The translations under genes were made by a program, and so were the position numbers. The notes beneath the pieces are model-generated. The model made no database searches. It had not been told where the DNA came from and worked only from the letters and a program-made list of their open reading frames with translations. Positions 1-5,534 of a stretch of DNA of 13,144 nucleotides are shown one piece after another (within the stretch, counting starts at the first letter, position 1; the number at the start of each line of letters is the position of its first letter). Source of the DNA: Myxococcales bacterium (GTDB lineage Bacteria > Myxococcota_A > UBA9160 > JALSIO01); NCBI GenBank assembly GCA_026989995.1, contig JALSIO010000613.1:1-13144 (forward strand), written 5' to 3'.

Positions 1-368
1 TAGCCGGCCGAGTCGACGCCCTCCTGCACGTCGAAGTAGTCGTTGATCATGTTGTTGGCGGCGTGGGCCACCAGGATCCCCACGAGGGCCAGCCCGAAGG
101 ACAGCCCGTCGAAACTCGCGCGGTGGGGGCCGGCGAGGGCGAGAAGCCCGCCGATCGCCCCGGAGAGGAGCGTCATGGGGAAGACGCTCGCCCGGGTGAT
201 GAGCAGCCAGCGGCTCACCGGATCCATGGGGCGACCGGGAGCGAGATTCTGGGTGCGGAGGATCTCGAGCCAGCTCGCGAGCAGGCCGGCGCCCCCCCCA
301 CCCGGGCCACCGCCCTGGCCGGGAGCCGCCCCGGTCGCGCCGCCCGTTCCACGCACCGCCTCGGACAT
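1..368 (-). CDS. UbiA-family prenyltransferase, MenA-like, N-terminal part (runs off left edge)
   Basis: The minus strand reads from ATG (368-366) to the window edge without a stop, giving the first 122 residues. A Gly/Ala-rich disordered start (about 1-28) leads to a WLLITRASVFPMTLLSG helix and a second hydrophobic segment, then the motif NDYFDVQEGVD at residues 109-119. This is the first Asp-rich, Mg-pyrophosphate-binding motif of UbiA-type membrane prenyltransferases. The NDYFDxxxGxD form resembles MenA (1,4-dihydroxy-2-naphthoate polyprenyltransferase) more than UbiA proper. Such enzymes are multi-pass inner-membrane proteins that attach a polyprenyl chain to an aromatic acceptor. A GGGGAGG Shine-Dalgarno-like stretch lies 5 bases before the ATG. 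ATG at codon 48 is an alternative start that would remove the low-complexity tail. Family call firm; the exact acceptor (menaquinone or other) is inferred and the second Asp motif is outside the window. Confidence 0.85.
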   Translation of the reverse strand, partial: MSEAVRGTGGATGAAPGQGGGPGGGGAGLLASWLEILRTQNLAPGRPMDPVSRWLLITRASVFPMTLLSGAIGGLLALAGPHRASFDGLSFGLALVGILVAHAANNMINDYFDVQEGVDSAG

Positions 369-408
369 GCCGGCCTCCCCGGCGGCCCGCGCGGCCGCCC
401 GCGGCCGG

Positions 409-414
409 ACGATA
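409..414 (-). promoter_or_regulatory. possible -10 element for the prenyltransferase gene
   Basis: Minus-strand TATCGT preceded by GG, 40 bases upstream of the ATG at 368. It is an unusually AT-containing hexamer in this background. No convincing -35 box is visible. Weak support. Confidence 0.25.
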
Positions 415-460
415 CCGGCAGGGCGCCGGTGCTGCGAGCGCCCGGGCCGGGCCCCTCGGG

Positions 461-466
461 TACACT
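461..466 (+). promoter_or_regulatory. -10-like element TACACT, apparently giving a leaderless transcript
   Basis: TACACT sits in GGGTACACTCGCGCC, only 6 bases before the GTG at 473. There is no purine-rich ribosome-binding site before that GTG. If transcription starts about 7 bases after the hexamer, as is usual, the mRNA would begin at or next to the start codon. The same G-TAnnCT pattern recurs at 6447, 13052 and, on the minus strand, at 13009. No -35 box is evident. Confidence 0.45.
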
Positions 467-472
467 CGCGCC

Positions 473-1171
473 GTGGCTCCTTCCGGTGTCGTCCTCCTCG
501 CCCTCGCCCTCGCCCTCGTCGGGGCGGCGCTCGCCCTGCGCGGGTTCGCCTACCCGCGCCCGAGGCCGCCGGGCCCGGGCGGCGGGCCGTGGCGGCACCT
601 CGGCCGGATGGAGGTCGCCTTCGTCGAGGCCGCGGCGGATACCCTCTTCCCGCCCGGGGGCGAGATCCCTCCCTCGGGAAGCGAGGCGGGCGTCGCCGCC
701 TTCCTCGACCGCTACCTCGATGCGGTTCCCGCGGGCGTGCGCCGGCTGATGCGGCTGCTCCTCGTCCTCGTCGAGCACGGCACGCTGCTCTTCCCGGCGC
801 CCGGCTGGAACGGATTCCGGCGCTTCTCCGCGCTCTCCGAGGCACAGCGGGTCGCCGCGCTCGATGGCTGGCGGCGCAGCCGCCTCTTCCCGCGGCGGCT
901 GGTCTTCACCAGCCTGCGGGCCCTTCTCGCCATGGGCTACCTCGCCGATCCGAGGGTCCTGCGCGCCCTCGACCTCGCGCCGCGGGACATCGAGCCCGTG
1001 GTGACCGAGGTCGACCTGCTCTACCCGCCGGTCGGGGCCGGCCGGGAGGCGATTCCGTGGACCGAAGCCGATCTGGACCGGGGCGGGCACCGGCCCCCGC
1101 TCGGCCCGGACACGCCCCTTCACCCCGACTACCGCGATCCCACCCCGGCGGCGGGCGGGGGCCGGGCGTGA
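473..1171 (+). CDS. membrane-anchored small subunit of a GMC-type dehydrogenase (gluconate 2-dehydrogenase subunit 3-like)
   Basis: 232 residues from GTG. An N-terminal hydrophobic helix (about residues 5-25, rich in Leu/Ala/Val) would anchor the protein or act as an uncleaved signal. The soluble part starts HLGRMEVAFVEAAADTLFPPGG (first residues near 42), followed by a segment on a FLDRYL core. That arrangement is typical of the small gamma subunits (gluconate 2-dehydrogenase subunit 3 family) that accompany flavoprotein dehydrogenase subunits. Many members carry a Tat signal; this one has a plain membrane helix without a twin-arginine motif. The stop codon overlaps the GTG of the GMC gene (GTGA), so the two are translationally coupled and probably form one complex. 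The family assignment rests on the LFPPGG/FLDRYL pattern and on the neighbour. I see no metal- or haem-binding motif. Confidence 0.7.
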   Translation: MAPSGVVLLALALALVGAALALRGFAYPRPRPPGPGGGPWRHLGRMEVAFVEAAADTLFPPGGEIPPSGSEAGVAAFLDRYLDAVPAGVRRLMRLLLVLVEHGTLLFPAPGWNGFRRFSALSEAQRVAALDGWRRSRLFPRRLVFTSLRALLAMGYLADPRVLRALDLAPRDIEPVVTEVDLLYPPVGAGREAIPWTEADLDRGGHRPPLGPDTPLHPDYRDPTPAAGGGRA

Positions 1172-2736
1172 GCTCCGGGAGCCGGGCCCCGGCCGAGCAG
1201 CTCCGCGTCTTCGCCGACTACCGCGGGCCGGTGCGCGAGGAGGCAGACGTGGCCGTGGTGGGCTCCGGGCCGTGCGGGGCCGTGGCGGCGCGGGAGCTCG
1301 CCACGCGGGGCCTTCGGGTGGTGCTCCTCGAGGAGGGGCCGCCGCTGAGCGCACGGGACATCGTCCTCGACGGGGCCCTCTCCATGACCCGCACCATGCG
1401 CGAGGCGGGGCTGCGGGCCACCCGGGGCACCGTCATGCCCACGATGCAGGCCATCGTGCTCGGGGGCGGCTCCTTCGTGAACTCGGCCATCTGCGTGCGG
1501 GCCCCCGACTTCGTGCTCGACGGCTGGTGCGAGGTCGCCGAGCTCTCCGCGACCTCCCGCAAGGACCTCGACCCGCACTACGACGCGGTGGCCGCCCTCT
1601 CGGGTGTGGCCCCGACTCCCGACGAGGTGCAGGGGCGCCGGAATCTCCTCTTCCGCGACGGGTGCCGGGCCCTCGGCATCCCGAGCGAGCCCATCGAGCG
1701 CAACGTCCGGGGCTGCCGGGGCAGCGGCGAGTGCTTCACCGGCTGCCGCTCGCGGGCCAAGCAGTCCGCGGATCTCACCTGGATCCCCGATGCGATGCGC
1801 CACGGGGCTCGCGTGCTCACCTCGGTGCAGATCCAGGAGCTGCTCCACGAACGGGGGCGGGTGGTCGGCGTGGCCGGGCGGGTGGCCGAGCCCTTCACCG
1901 GGCGCCTCTCCCACCCGGTCTCGGTGCGCGCCCGGGCCGTGGTGCTCGCCGCAGGCGTGATGGCGACCCCCGTGCTTCTCCAGCGGAGCGGCAACCTCGC
2001 CAACCGGTCGGGGCAGGTGGGCGAGAACCTCCAGTTCCACCCCGGCGTCGCGGCCACCGGCATCTACCCGGAGCCCACGGATCCCTGGTTCGGGGCGACG
2101 CAGGGCTACCAGTCCCTCCACTTCGTGCGCGATGGCTTCAAGCTGGAGACCCTCTGGGCGCCGCCGGGGGTGATGAGCGTGCGCACGCCCGGCTTCGGCC
2201 ACGAGCTCAAGCGGCGGCTCGCCGAGATCCGCCGCAGCGCCACCTTCGACGCCATCGCGAGCTGCCACCGCTCCCTCGGCAGGGTGCGCGCCCGGCGCCG
2301 CGGGCTCGACCCGGCCATCACCTGGCGCCTGCACCCGGACGACGTCGACATCCTGATGCGCGCGCTTCACGTCCTCTGCCGACTGCACTTCGCCGCCGGC
2401 GCCGAGAAGGTGCTGCCGGGGGTGCACGGCGCGCCCGACGAGCTCTTCCGCGAGGAGGAGGCCGAGATCTTCGTGCGCCGGCGCTTCGGGCCGGGCGACC
2501 TCGTCACCGCCGGCAACCACGTCTTCGGCACCACCCGGATGCACGGGGACCCGCGCCGGGGGGTGGTGGACGAGCACGGACGCTGCCACGACGTGGAGAA
2601 CCTCTTCATCCTCGACACCGGGATCTTTCCCCGCAGCCCCGGCGTCAACCCCATGCTCACCGGCATGGCGCTGGCCCGCCGCGGTGCCCACGCCCTCGCC
2701 GACCAGCTCGGGGGCCGGTCGGCTCCGGAAGCCTGA
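1168..2736 (+). CDS. GMC-family FAD-dependent oxidoreductase (alcohol dehydrogenase/oxidase type)
   Basis: 522 residues from GTG 1168. The frame is open further upstream, but that part overlaps the real small-subunit gene and is not GMC-like. Residues 28-57 form the FAD-binding Rossmann motif with GSGPCG at 32-37. The GMC C-terminal domain shows H451 in NHVFGTTRMHG and N494 in PGVNPML, matching the His/Asn active-site pair of the family (choline oxidase H466/N510, nearly the same spacing). Residues 183-193 hold three cysteines, C183-x5-C189-x3-C193, followed by RSRAKQS, like the cysteine motif of bacterial long-chain alcohol oxidase (FAO)-type GMC proteins. The expected reaction is FAD-linked oxidation of an alcohol, probably a lipophilic or sterol-like one, with electrons passed to the membrane through the small-subunit partner. 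The substrate is inferred. No Tat signal is present, so the protein is probably cytoplasmic-face unless co-exported. Confidence 0.88.
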   Translation: MSSGSRAPAEQLRVFADYRGPVREEADVAVVGSGPCGAVAARELATRGLRVVLLEEGPPLSARDIVLDGALSMTRTMREAGLRATRGTVMPTMQAIVLGGGSFVNSAICVRAPDFVLDGWCEVAELSATSRKDLDPHYDAVAALSGVAPTPDEVQGRRNLLFRDGCRALGIPSEPIERNVRGCRGSGECFTGCRSRAKQSADLTWIPDAMRHGARVLTSVQIQELLHERGRVVGVAGRVAEPFTGRLSHPVSVRARAVVLAAGVMATPVLLQRSGNLANRSGQVGENLQFHPGVAATGIYPEPTDPWFGATQGYQSLHFVRDGFKLETLWAPPGVMSVRTPGFGHELKRRLAEIRRSATFDAIASCHRSLGRVRARRRGLDPAITWRLHPDDVDILMRALHVLCRLHFAAGAEKVLPGVHGAPDELFREEEAEIFVRRRFGPGDLVTAGNHVFGTTRMHGDPRRGVVDEHGRCHDVENLFILDTGIFPRSPGVNPMLTGMALARRGAHALADQLGGRSAPEA

Positions 2737-2837
2737 ATCCCCGCGCATTCGGTGATCCGGATCGCGGACGTTCGCCCACTCCGGGGTCACCCTCCAGACG
2801 CACGGCGTCGATTGCGCCCGGGTCGGGCCGGGTCCCA

Positions 2838-2932
2838 ACCGGGGGCGGCGAGGGGAAGTGCCCCCGGTGTGCCGGCCTCGTTGCCTTCAGTTCACCGGCA
2901 CGCCTGCCGATGAGCTGCTCGTCCGAAACGAG
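2838..2932 (+). promoter_or_regulatory. hairpin-rich leader before the small secreted protein gene
   Basis: Three successive inverted repeats occur in about 95 bases. ACCGGGGGC (2838-2846) pairs with GCCCCCGGT (2860-2868). GTGCCGG (2869-2875) pairs with CCGGCAC (2895-2901). CTCGT (2918-2922) pairs with ACGAG (2928-2932), which covers the presumed ribosome-binding site of the ATG at 2939. The first could instead end transcription of the GMC gene, though no T-tract follows. I do not recognise a known riboswitch class, and hairpins arise easily at this GC content. Confidence 0.3.
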
Positions 2933-2938
2933 GTTCCC

Positions 2939-3421
2939 ATGACGCCGAGGCGCGTGCTTCCCCGCATCTCCACCGGACGGTCGGCATGCTGGCGGGCCGG
3001 GATCCTGCCCGGAGCGGTGCTCGCGGCACTGCTGCTCGCGGGGCCGGGCTTCGCCCGCAAGGAATGCGTTCCCGTGGAGGCCGATGTCTCGGCCCCGCAT
3101 CCGGGGGGCGCCATCGGGACCGCGCCGTCCGAGGAGGAGCCGCCGGTCCGCTGCCGGGTCTCTCGCCGGCGGAACGAGTGCCGGGTTCTCGCGAAGCAGA
3201 TCGCCCACTTCGAGGGCGTCCTCGAGATGGCCCGCGAGCGGGACGACGACCTGTGGGCCCAGGGGACGGAGCGGCACATCGCCCGGCTCGAGGCGCGCCG
3301 CGACCGCCTCTGCCCGAAGCCGGAGGGCGATGGGGTCCGCATCGCGCGGTCCGTGGGCCGCTTCCTCCGGGCCGCGGCCTCCGCCGCGGCCTCCGCCGCC
3401 GCGGCTGCGCTGGTTCCCTGA
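2939..3421 (+). CDS. small secreted protein of unknown function
   Basis: 160 residues from ATG 2939, with ACGAGG about 6 bases upstream; an in-frame ATG at 2858 is possible but would bury the signal sequence. Residues 1-20 are basic, then GAVLAALLLAGPGFA (about 25-39) forms a signal-peptide core with a likely cleavage after GFA (about 39). The mature part has five cysteines, including CRVSRRRNEC (about 72-81). A predicted charged helix follows (about 82-120, rich in E/R/D/H), then a C-terminal Ala-rich helix (about 140-157) that looks amphipathic or membrane-seeking. I recognise no family. It lies between the GMC gene and the GST gene with about 200 and about 96 bases on either side, so it is probably its own transcription unit. 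That it is a gene is supported by the clean signal peptide; function unknown. Confidence 0.6.
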   Translation: MTPRRVLPRISTGRSACWRAGILPGAVLAALLLAGPGFARKECVPVEADVSAPHPGGAIGTAPSEEEPPVRCRVSRRRNECRVLAKQIAHFEGVLEMARERDDDLWAQGTERHIARLEARRDRLCPKPEGDGVRIARSVGRFLRAAASAAASAAAAALVP

Positions 3422-3479
3422 GCGGCGCCCCGCGCCCCCCGCCCCGGGCGCGCTGCTTTCGCCCGGCAGCAGGAGCCCC

Positions 3480-3485
3480 TACCTT
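3480..3485 (+). promoter_or_regulatory. -10-like element TACCTT for the GST gene
   Basis: CCCTACCTTCGGCCC is a weaker relative of the G-TAnnCT element seen at other starts here. It lies 32 bases before the GTG at 3518. TTTCGC at 3457-3462 has the right spacing for a -35 box but matches poorly. Confidence 0.3.
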
Positions 3486-3517
3486 CGGCCCGGTTTGTCC
3501 ATCCGGAGGTGAGCCCC

Positions 3518-4126
3518 GTGAAGCTCTACGACAGCGCCCTGGCGCCGAACCCCCGCCGGGTTCGCATCTTCCTCGCGGAGAAGGGCCTCGAGATCGAGAA
3601 GGTCCCCGTCGACCTGGCGAAGGCCGAGAACCGCAGCCCGGAGTTCCTGGCGAAGAACCCGCTGGGAGGCGTTCCGGTGCTGGAGCTCGACGACGGCACC
3701 TGCCTGGCCGAAACCGTGGCGATCTGTCGCTACTTCGAGGAGACCCGTCCGGATCCCCCGCTGATGGGAGTCGACGCCCTCGACCGGGCGCGGGTCGAGA
3801 TGTGGAACCGGCGCATGGAGTTCGAGGTCTTCCTCCCCATCGCGCAGGTCTTCCGCAACACCCACGACTTCTTCAAGGGGCGGATCCCCCAGGTGCCCGC
3901 GTGGGGTGAGGTGTGCCGGGAGGCGGCGGAGAAACGGCTCGCGTGGCTCGACGAGGTGCTCGGGGAGCGTCCGTTCATCGCCGGGGAGCGCTTCACCATC
4001 GCGGATATCACGGCGCTGTGTGGGATCGACTTCGGCCGCGTCACGGGGATCCGCATCGGGTCGGACCAGAAGAACCTGGCCCGTTGGCACGAGGCGGTGT
4101 CCGGACGTCCGAGCGCGGGGGCCTAG
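3518..4126 (+). CDS. glutathione S-transferase family protein
   Basis: 202 residues. I chose GTG 3518 (MKLYDS...) because GGAGGTGA at 3505-3512 is ideally spaced before it; the upstream in-frame GTG at 3509 lies inside that site. Residues 1-80 form the thioredoxin-like GST N-domain: PNPRRVRIFLAEKG (about 9-22), GGVPVLEL with the cis-Pro loop (about 52-59), and LAETVAICRYFEE (about 65-77) with the conserved E-T pair that contacts the gamma-glutamyl part of glutathione. The all-helical C-domain ends with FIAGERFTIADI (about 153-164), the N-capping and hydrophobic-staple motif. Length is usual for the family. Expected role: glutathione-dependent conjugation or detoxification in the cytoplasm; the substrate cannot be read from sequence. 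The gene is convergent with the selenoprotein gene, and the two stop codons share the palindrome CTAG. Confidence 0.9.
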   Translation: MKLYDSALAPNPRRVRIFLAEKGLEIEKVPVDLAKAENRSPEFLAKNPLGGVPVLELDDGTCLAETVAICRYFEETRPDPPLMGVDALDRARVEMWNRRMEFEVFLPIAQVFRNTHDFFKGRIPQVPAWGEVCREAAEKRLAWLDEVLGERPFIAGERFTIADITALCGIDFGRVTGIRIGSDQKNLARWHEAVSGRPSAGA

Positions 4127-5067
4127 CCGGGTCGGCCTGCGCCCGCCGCCGGGCCGGACGCCTTCCGACGGCCGCTCCGGGCCCCGTCCGCCCGGGCCTG
4201 GTTGGCCCGGCGCCGCTCGCCGAGCCGACGCAGCTCCTCGAGCCGCTCCGGATCGACCCGGGCGTAGCGCTCCCGCCAGGACTCGTCCTCCGACCAGCGG
4301 AAGGGCGCCTGCACGGTGGTGCGGGGAAGTCGGGCGCTTTCGAGCAGATCGAGGGCGTGCCCCACGATGGCCCGCTGCATGCCCCGGTCGTAGGGGCGCC
4401 CGCAGGGGTTCCCCAGCGGGAAGTCGCTGAAGAGCAGGCGCGGCACGCCGCACTCCTCCACGATGTCCCGGGCGGACCCGATCACCACGGTCGGGATCCC
4501 ATGCTCCTCGAGGTGGCGCGCGACCAGACTCACGGTCTGGTGGCAGACCGGTCAGAGGGGGACGAGGAGCGCCGCGTCGGCTCCGTCCTCGCGGCAGCGC
4601 CGCAGGACCTCCGGGGCGTCCTGCTCCAGGGTCCGGCGCTGGCTGTAGTCCGTGGGGACCCCGTGGAAGCGCGGCGCGAGGCCGGCGACGCGCCCCTCCC
4701 CGGCGAGCTCGGCGAGTGCGGCGAGGGGAAGGAAGGATTCCCGGTCGTCGGTGTGGGTGGACTCCCGGTCCCAGGCCAGGTGGGCGGTGTCGAGCCGCGC
4801 GGGGGGGTCGGCCGTGGAGCCGGACCAGACCTCGCGGTCTCCGCGGAGGACCCCGTCCACCGGTGCCTCGCCGCGCCACGGCGCGGCGGTGGTGATCACG
4901 GTGACCCGGCACTCCGGGAGCGGCTTCGGAAGGGGTGTGAAGGGCACCTCGTCGAAATGGGCCCAGCGGTAGGGCCGCTCATACCCCTGGGCGGCGTAGA
5001 ACTCCCGCGTGCGGTCGATGTAGCTCACCATCGTTCGGTGGGTGATCGGCCGGTTGGGCCCCGCCAT
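4123..5067 (-). CDS. selenoprotein, glycine/sarcosine/betaine/D-proline reductase B-like family (in-frame TGA = Sec)
   Basis: A 315-codon frame runs from ATG 5067 (GGGAGG 4 bases upstream) to TAG at 4125-4123, interrupted only by TGA at 4554-4552, codon 172. Both sides belong to one protein: the sequence reads ADAALLVPL-U-PVCHQTVSL, then IPTVVIGSARDIVE, CGVPRLLFSDFPLGNPCG and a helical tail. The VLLVPxUPxC...FPLG pattern is that of the GrdB/PrdB-like 'selenoprotein B family' found in many aerobic soil bacteria. U172 and C175 make a UxxC redox motif. A SECIS-like hairpin starts 10 bases after the TGA (separate entry). Earlier parts include DREVWSGSTADPP (about 77-89) and LAWDRESTHTDDRESFLPL (about 97-115). 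Classical GrdB/PrdB work in clostridial reductive cleavage of glycine or D-proline. Here the partner subunits are absent, so the substrate is unknown and a stand-alone redox or reductase role is inferred. Expression requires SelA/B/C/D encoded elsewhere. Confidence 0.85.
4523..4554 (-). promoter_or_regulatory. bacterial SECIS-like element with its UGA
   Basis: Directly after the TGA (4554-4552), the minus strand forms a perfect 7-bp stem: ACCAGAC (4541-4535) pairs with GTCTGGT (4529-4523) around the 5-base loop CGTGA (4534-4530). The apical loop contains G residues and begins about 17 bases after the UGA. That falls in the 16-37 base spacing known for SelB-dependent bacterial SECIS hairpins. 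An alternative 6-bp hairpin (GGTCTG 4549-4544 with CAGACC 4539-4534) shares bases with it and could compete. The hairpin lies in coding sequence and keeps the frame open. Confidence 0.75.
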
Positions 5068-5105
5068 CGCGCCTCCCTTCGATCCCGACCCGGGGCGTCC
5101 CGGGA

Positions 5106-5123
5106 TCGACCTCGCGGGGTCGA
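5106..5123. repeat. inverted repeat upstream of the selenoprotein gene (possible operator)
   Basis: TCGACC-(6 bases)-GGTCGA, a perfect 6-bp dyad 39 bases upstream of the minus-strand ATG at 5067. It overlaps the arm of a second dyad, GATCCCG/CGGGATC (5081-5107). Size and position suit a dimeric repressor, but this is inference and chance dyads are common at this GC content. Confidence 0.3.
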
Positions 5124-5448
5124 CCCGGCGCTCCGTTCCGGTGCCGCCTGTTCCCGGTGCCCCGGCAGACCGCGGGCGGGGACCGAGATGGACGCCCCCA
5201 GGGTACCGCGCCGGTCCCCCGGGCGGGCTCGCGGCGCCGTGGGGAACTCCGCCCCCCGGGGAGGCGGATGCGCAGCCCAGGGGGAGCGGGGGCCGCCGGG
5301 CCGCCTCGCTTCCGCGCGGGTCTCCGCGGGGCCCCGGACCGGGGCGGCAGGCCGCGCGAAGCGGGCCCGCCGCCCGCGTGTGCCCTTCCGCGGGATGCGC
5401 GGCCCCCGCCCCCTCCGCCACCGATCGGCCCCATGCCGGCACCCACCT

Positions 5449-5469
5449 GTGGCCCGGTGACCGGGCCAC
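5449..5469. repeat. perfect 9-bp inverted repeat upstream of the PEP-CTERM gene
   Basis: GTGGCCCGG-TGA-CCGGGCCAC: nine paired bases around a 3-base centre. It could be a protein-binding dyad or a stable hairpin in the 5' leader. No T-tract follows, so a classical terminator is unlikely. Confidence 0.45.
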
Positions 5470-5534
5470 GGCCCCCGCCGCCGGGGGGCGCCCCGGGAGG
5501 AGGAGCTCGGGGCCGACGCGAACGGGAGTGGTCG

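Larger units (their letters stand above)
5068..5534. other. 467-base gene-free region rich in inverted repeats (divergent promoters)
   Basis: This separates the divergent selenoprotein and PEP-CTERM genes. I see no convincing coding sequence; the open frames through it are low-complexity Arg/Pro/Gly stretches caused by GC content. It holds three symmetrical elements: GATCCCG (5081-5087) with CGGGATC (5101-5107); TCGACC (5106-5111) with GGTCGA (5118-5123), close to the selenoprotein start; and GTGGCCCGG (5449-5457) with CCGGGCCAC (5461-5469), 65 bases before the PEP-CTERM start. A minus-strand TACCCT at 5205-5200 in GGTACCCT could be a -10 box for the selenoprotein gene. No T-tract terminators are needed, since both genes point outward. 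Confidence 0.5.

Noticed and set aside
43..1167. Long upstream extension of the GMC frame
   Set aside because: Translation is Arg/Pro/Gly-rich without family features and overlaps both the antisense prenyltransferase and the small-subunit gene; GC-rich DNA keeps wrong frames open.
1129..2838. 569-codon minus-strand open frame opposite the GMC gene
   Set aside because: Low-complexity Gly/Ala/Glu/His product with no motif; the plus-strand GMC signatures are unambiguous.
4123..4533. Selenoprotein downstream half as a separate GTG-started gene, or the whole as a pseudogene with a nonsense mutation
   Set aside because: The TGA sits at the redox-motif position, no ribosome-binding site precedes the GTG, the downstream half is intact to its TAG, and a SECIS-like hairpin is present. 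A decayed gene would be expected to show further lesions.
3479..4912. 477-codon minus-strand frame across the GST and selenoprotein genes
   Set aside because: Arg/Pro-rich composition and no family motifs; it overlaps two well-supported genes.
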